A stretch of 5,856 nucleotides of DNA from Legionellales bacterium UBA4722 (lineage in GTDB: Bacteria > Pseudomonadota > Gammaproteobacteria > DSM-16500): the NCBI GenBank assembly GCA_002404295.1, contig DHJK01000148.1, positions 2,184 to 8,039 of the forward strand, read 5' to 3'. The notes below the pieces were generated by a model. The model was not told the origin of the DNA and searched no databases. It saw nothing but the letters and a program-made list of their open reading frames with translations. Position 1 is the first letter of the stretch, and every line of letters starts with the position of its first letter. This document shows positions 4,752 to 5,856 of this stretch, one piece after another. The translations under genes were made by a program, and so were the position numbers.

Positions 4752-5856
4752 TATAAACATTCAATATACCTTGCATCAAAGATTGATTTGGAAAATGCAA
4801 ATATGAACTTTCATCATTACCATGACGATTAACATTCATCTGTGTAACGATTAATAGATTATGCGCAGGTATCCAAACAAAAGTTGATCCATAACCAGGA
4901 AATGTGCCTGCATAAGAAATTATTTTGCCTGTTTTTTTGCTGGTTGCGATCCCAATACCTAAACCATATTCTGAATTTGGCAAATCAATTTTGCTATTAG
5001 GCGGTGTAGGAACGCCATCTAGCATTTCATTAAGTTGCTTTTCAGGAAGAATATCTTTTTTAATAAACAAATGATTGACCCAGCTCTCAATATCACGTGT
5101 ACTCATTACCATTGCGCCACTTGCCGGCCCTATATCACTTAGATTATTCGCCAATATAGTTGTCGCAATATCTTGATTATCATCATAACCATGTGCCATT
5201 CTGTTTAAAATTTTCGGTGAATATTTACTTTCACTATAATAAGTATTTATTAAATGTAAGGGGTTAAAAAATTGCGATTCGAAAGTATATGATAAAGATT
5301 GATGCGTGATATCTTGTATGATTTTACCAAGAAGCACATAGTCAGTATTTGAATAATGCCATCCTTTCCCAGGTTTAAAATAATCTTGTTGTTGATAGGC
5401 TAAATCGATAAGTTGATCTGTCGTCCACGTCTCTTTAAAATGATTTTTAACGTTTTCAATCCATGTAGCATTTTCGGTATAATTAGGGATACCGCTAGTC
5501 ATATTTAACAGTTGTTTAATAGTTATTTTTTTCCAGCGAGGATATTCTGGAAAATAGGGACCAATGTCATTATTGATATTAAGCTTACCTTCTGCTTCAA
5601 GCCTCAAAATCATAGCGCTTGTGAATGTTTTTGTAATACTACCAACCGCAAATAACGTATTTGTAGTGATTGGATCAGTACCATTCAGCTCTGTTGTCCC
5701 GCTTGTAAAAATATCTTGTTGTGTTGGCGTATTGATTAACAAAATTACACCAGGTACTTTTTTCTTAATACGCCAGCTATCAAGAAAATTTTTCATGTTT
5801 ATTTTTGTATCGTCGCATAATGCTGTAGATATCAAAAAAATAGATAATGTTAATCT
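4741..5856 (-). CDS. Secreted serine hydrolase, beta-lactamase/DD-peptidase fold, 5' end missing
   Basis: This is a serine beta-lactamase-related protein (class C/DD-peptidase/esterase family). Numbering from the in-frame TTG at 5835, motif 1 is SITK (66-69: nucleophile S66, base K69), motif 2 is YSN (161-163), and the third box falls at YAGTFPGYGS (308-317), where relatives have KTG or HxG. A literal KTG at 301-303 is too early and probably lies in the preceding turn. LLNMTSGIP (109-117) and GPASGAMVMSTRDIESWV (236-253) are further family marks. The frame stays open to the window edge and reads RLTLSIFL before ISTALCDD, a hydrophobic signal-peptide core, so the TTG is not the real start and the protein is probably exported to the periplasm. 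ALC could be a signal peptidase I site; it is not a good lipobox. Substrates could be peptidoglycan peptides, esters or beta-lactams; the sequence does not decide. The remnant and kinase genes follow on the same strand. Confidence 0.88.
   Translation of the reverse strand, partial: RLTLSIFLISTALCDDTKINMKNFLDSWRIKKKVPGVILLINTPTQQDIFTSGTTELNGTDPITTNTLFAVGSITKTFTSAMILRLEAEGKLNINNDIGPYFPEYPRWKKITIKQLLNMTSGIPNYTENATWIENVKNHFKETWTTDQLIDLAYQQQDYFKPGKGWHYSNTDYVLLGKIIQDITHQSLSYTFESQFFNPLHLINTYYSESKYSPKILNRMAHGYDDNQDIATTILANNLSDIGPASGAMVMSTRDIESWVNHLFIKKDILPEKQLNEMLDGVPTPPNSKIDLPNSEYGLGIGIATSKKTGKIISYAGTFPGYGSTFVWIPAHNLLIVTQMNVNRHGNDESSYLHFPNQSLMQGILNVYIGI

Noticed and set aside
4925..4935. Literal KTG (residues 301-303) as the third beta-lactamase motif
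   Set aside because: It precedes the expected strand; the PGYGS context that normally follows the third box belongs with YAG at 308-310.
5812..5856. Lipoprotein signal for the serine hydrolase
   Set aside because: The cysteine is preceded by S-T-A-L, and leucine at the -1 position does not fit a lipobox; an ordinary signal peptide is more likely.

Overview
The window is AT-rich bacterial chromosome, densely packed with small enzyme genes and short intergenic gaps. The protein families and AT-rich codon use suggest a low-GC gammaproteobacterium; a Legionella-like organism is possible, but no marker gene here fixes the taxon. There is no rRNA, tRNA, CRISPR array, transposase or phage gene.

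Left part, + strand: the 3' end of a RimJ/RimL-type GNAT acetyltransferase (1-507, 5' end outside the window), then a short acyl-CoA dehydrogenase-like gene (579-1580). Its stop lies 3 bp from the stop of a convergent gene, and an 11-bp inverted repeat spans the two gene ends.

Right part, - strand, all in one direction. Reading along that strand: a secreted serine hydrolase of the beta-lactamase/DD-peptidase fold (4741-5856, 5' end outside the window), a 49-codon 5' remnant of a second GNAT gene (4557-4706), two unrelated-looking aminoglycoside-phosphotransferase (APH)-fold kinases (3614-4564 and 2556-3521), then an SRPBCC lipid/ligand-binding-fold protein (2056-2478) and a MarR regulator (1584-2021). 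The last two look like a separate two-gene unit. It has its own TTGACA-18-TACTAT promoter in the 77-bp gap, overlapped by inverted repeats that are good candidates for the MarR operator.

The most informative observations are these. The GNAT remnant lies under the annotated-looking start of one kinase, so the longest open frame of that kinase almost certainly begins inside dead GNAT sequence. In the other kinase the usual catalytic HGD motif is replaced by TGEY although the rest of the APH active site is kept. The SRPBCC-MarR unit has a compact promoter/operator. The cluster resembles an accessory 'resistance-like' set (GNAT, two APH-fold kinases, beta-lactamase fold, MarR), but nothing in the sequence proves antibiotic resistance. 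I see no clearly new multi-gene defence or mobile system.
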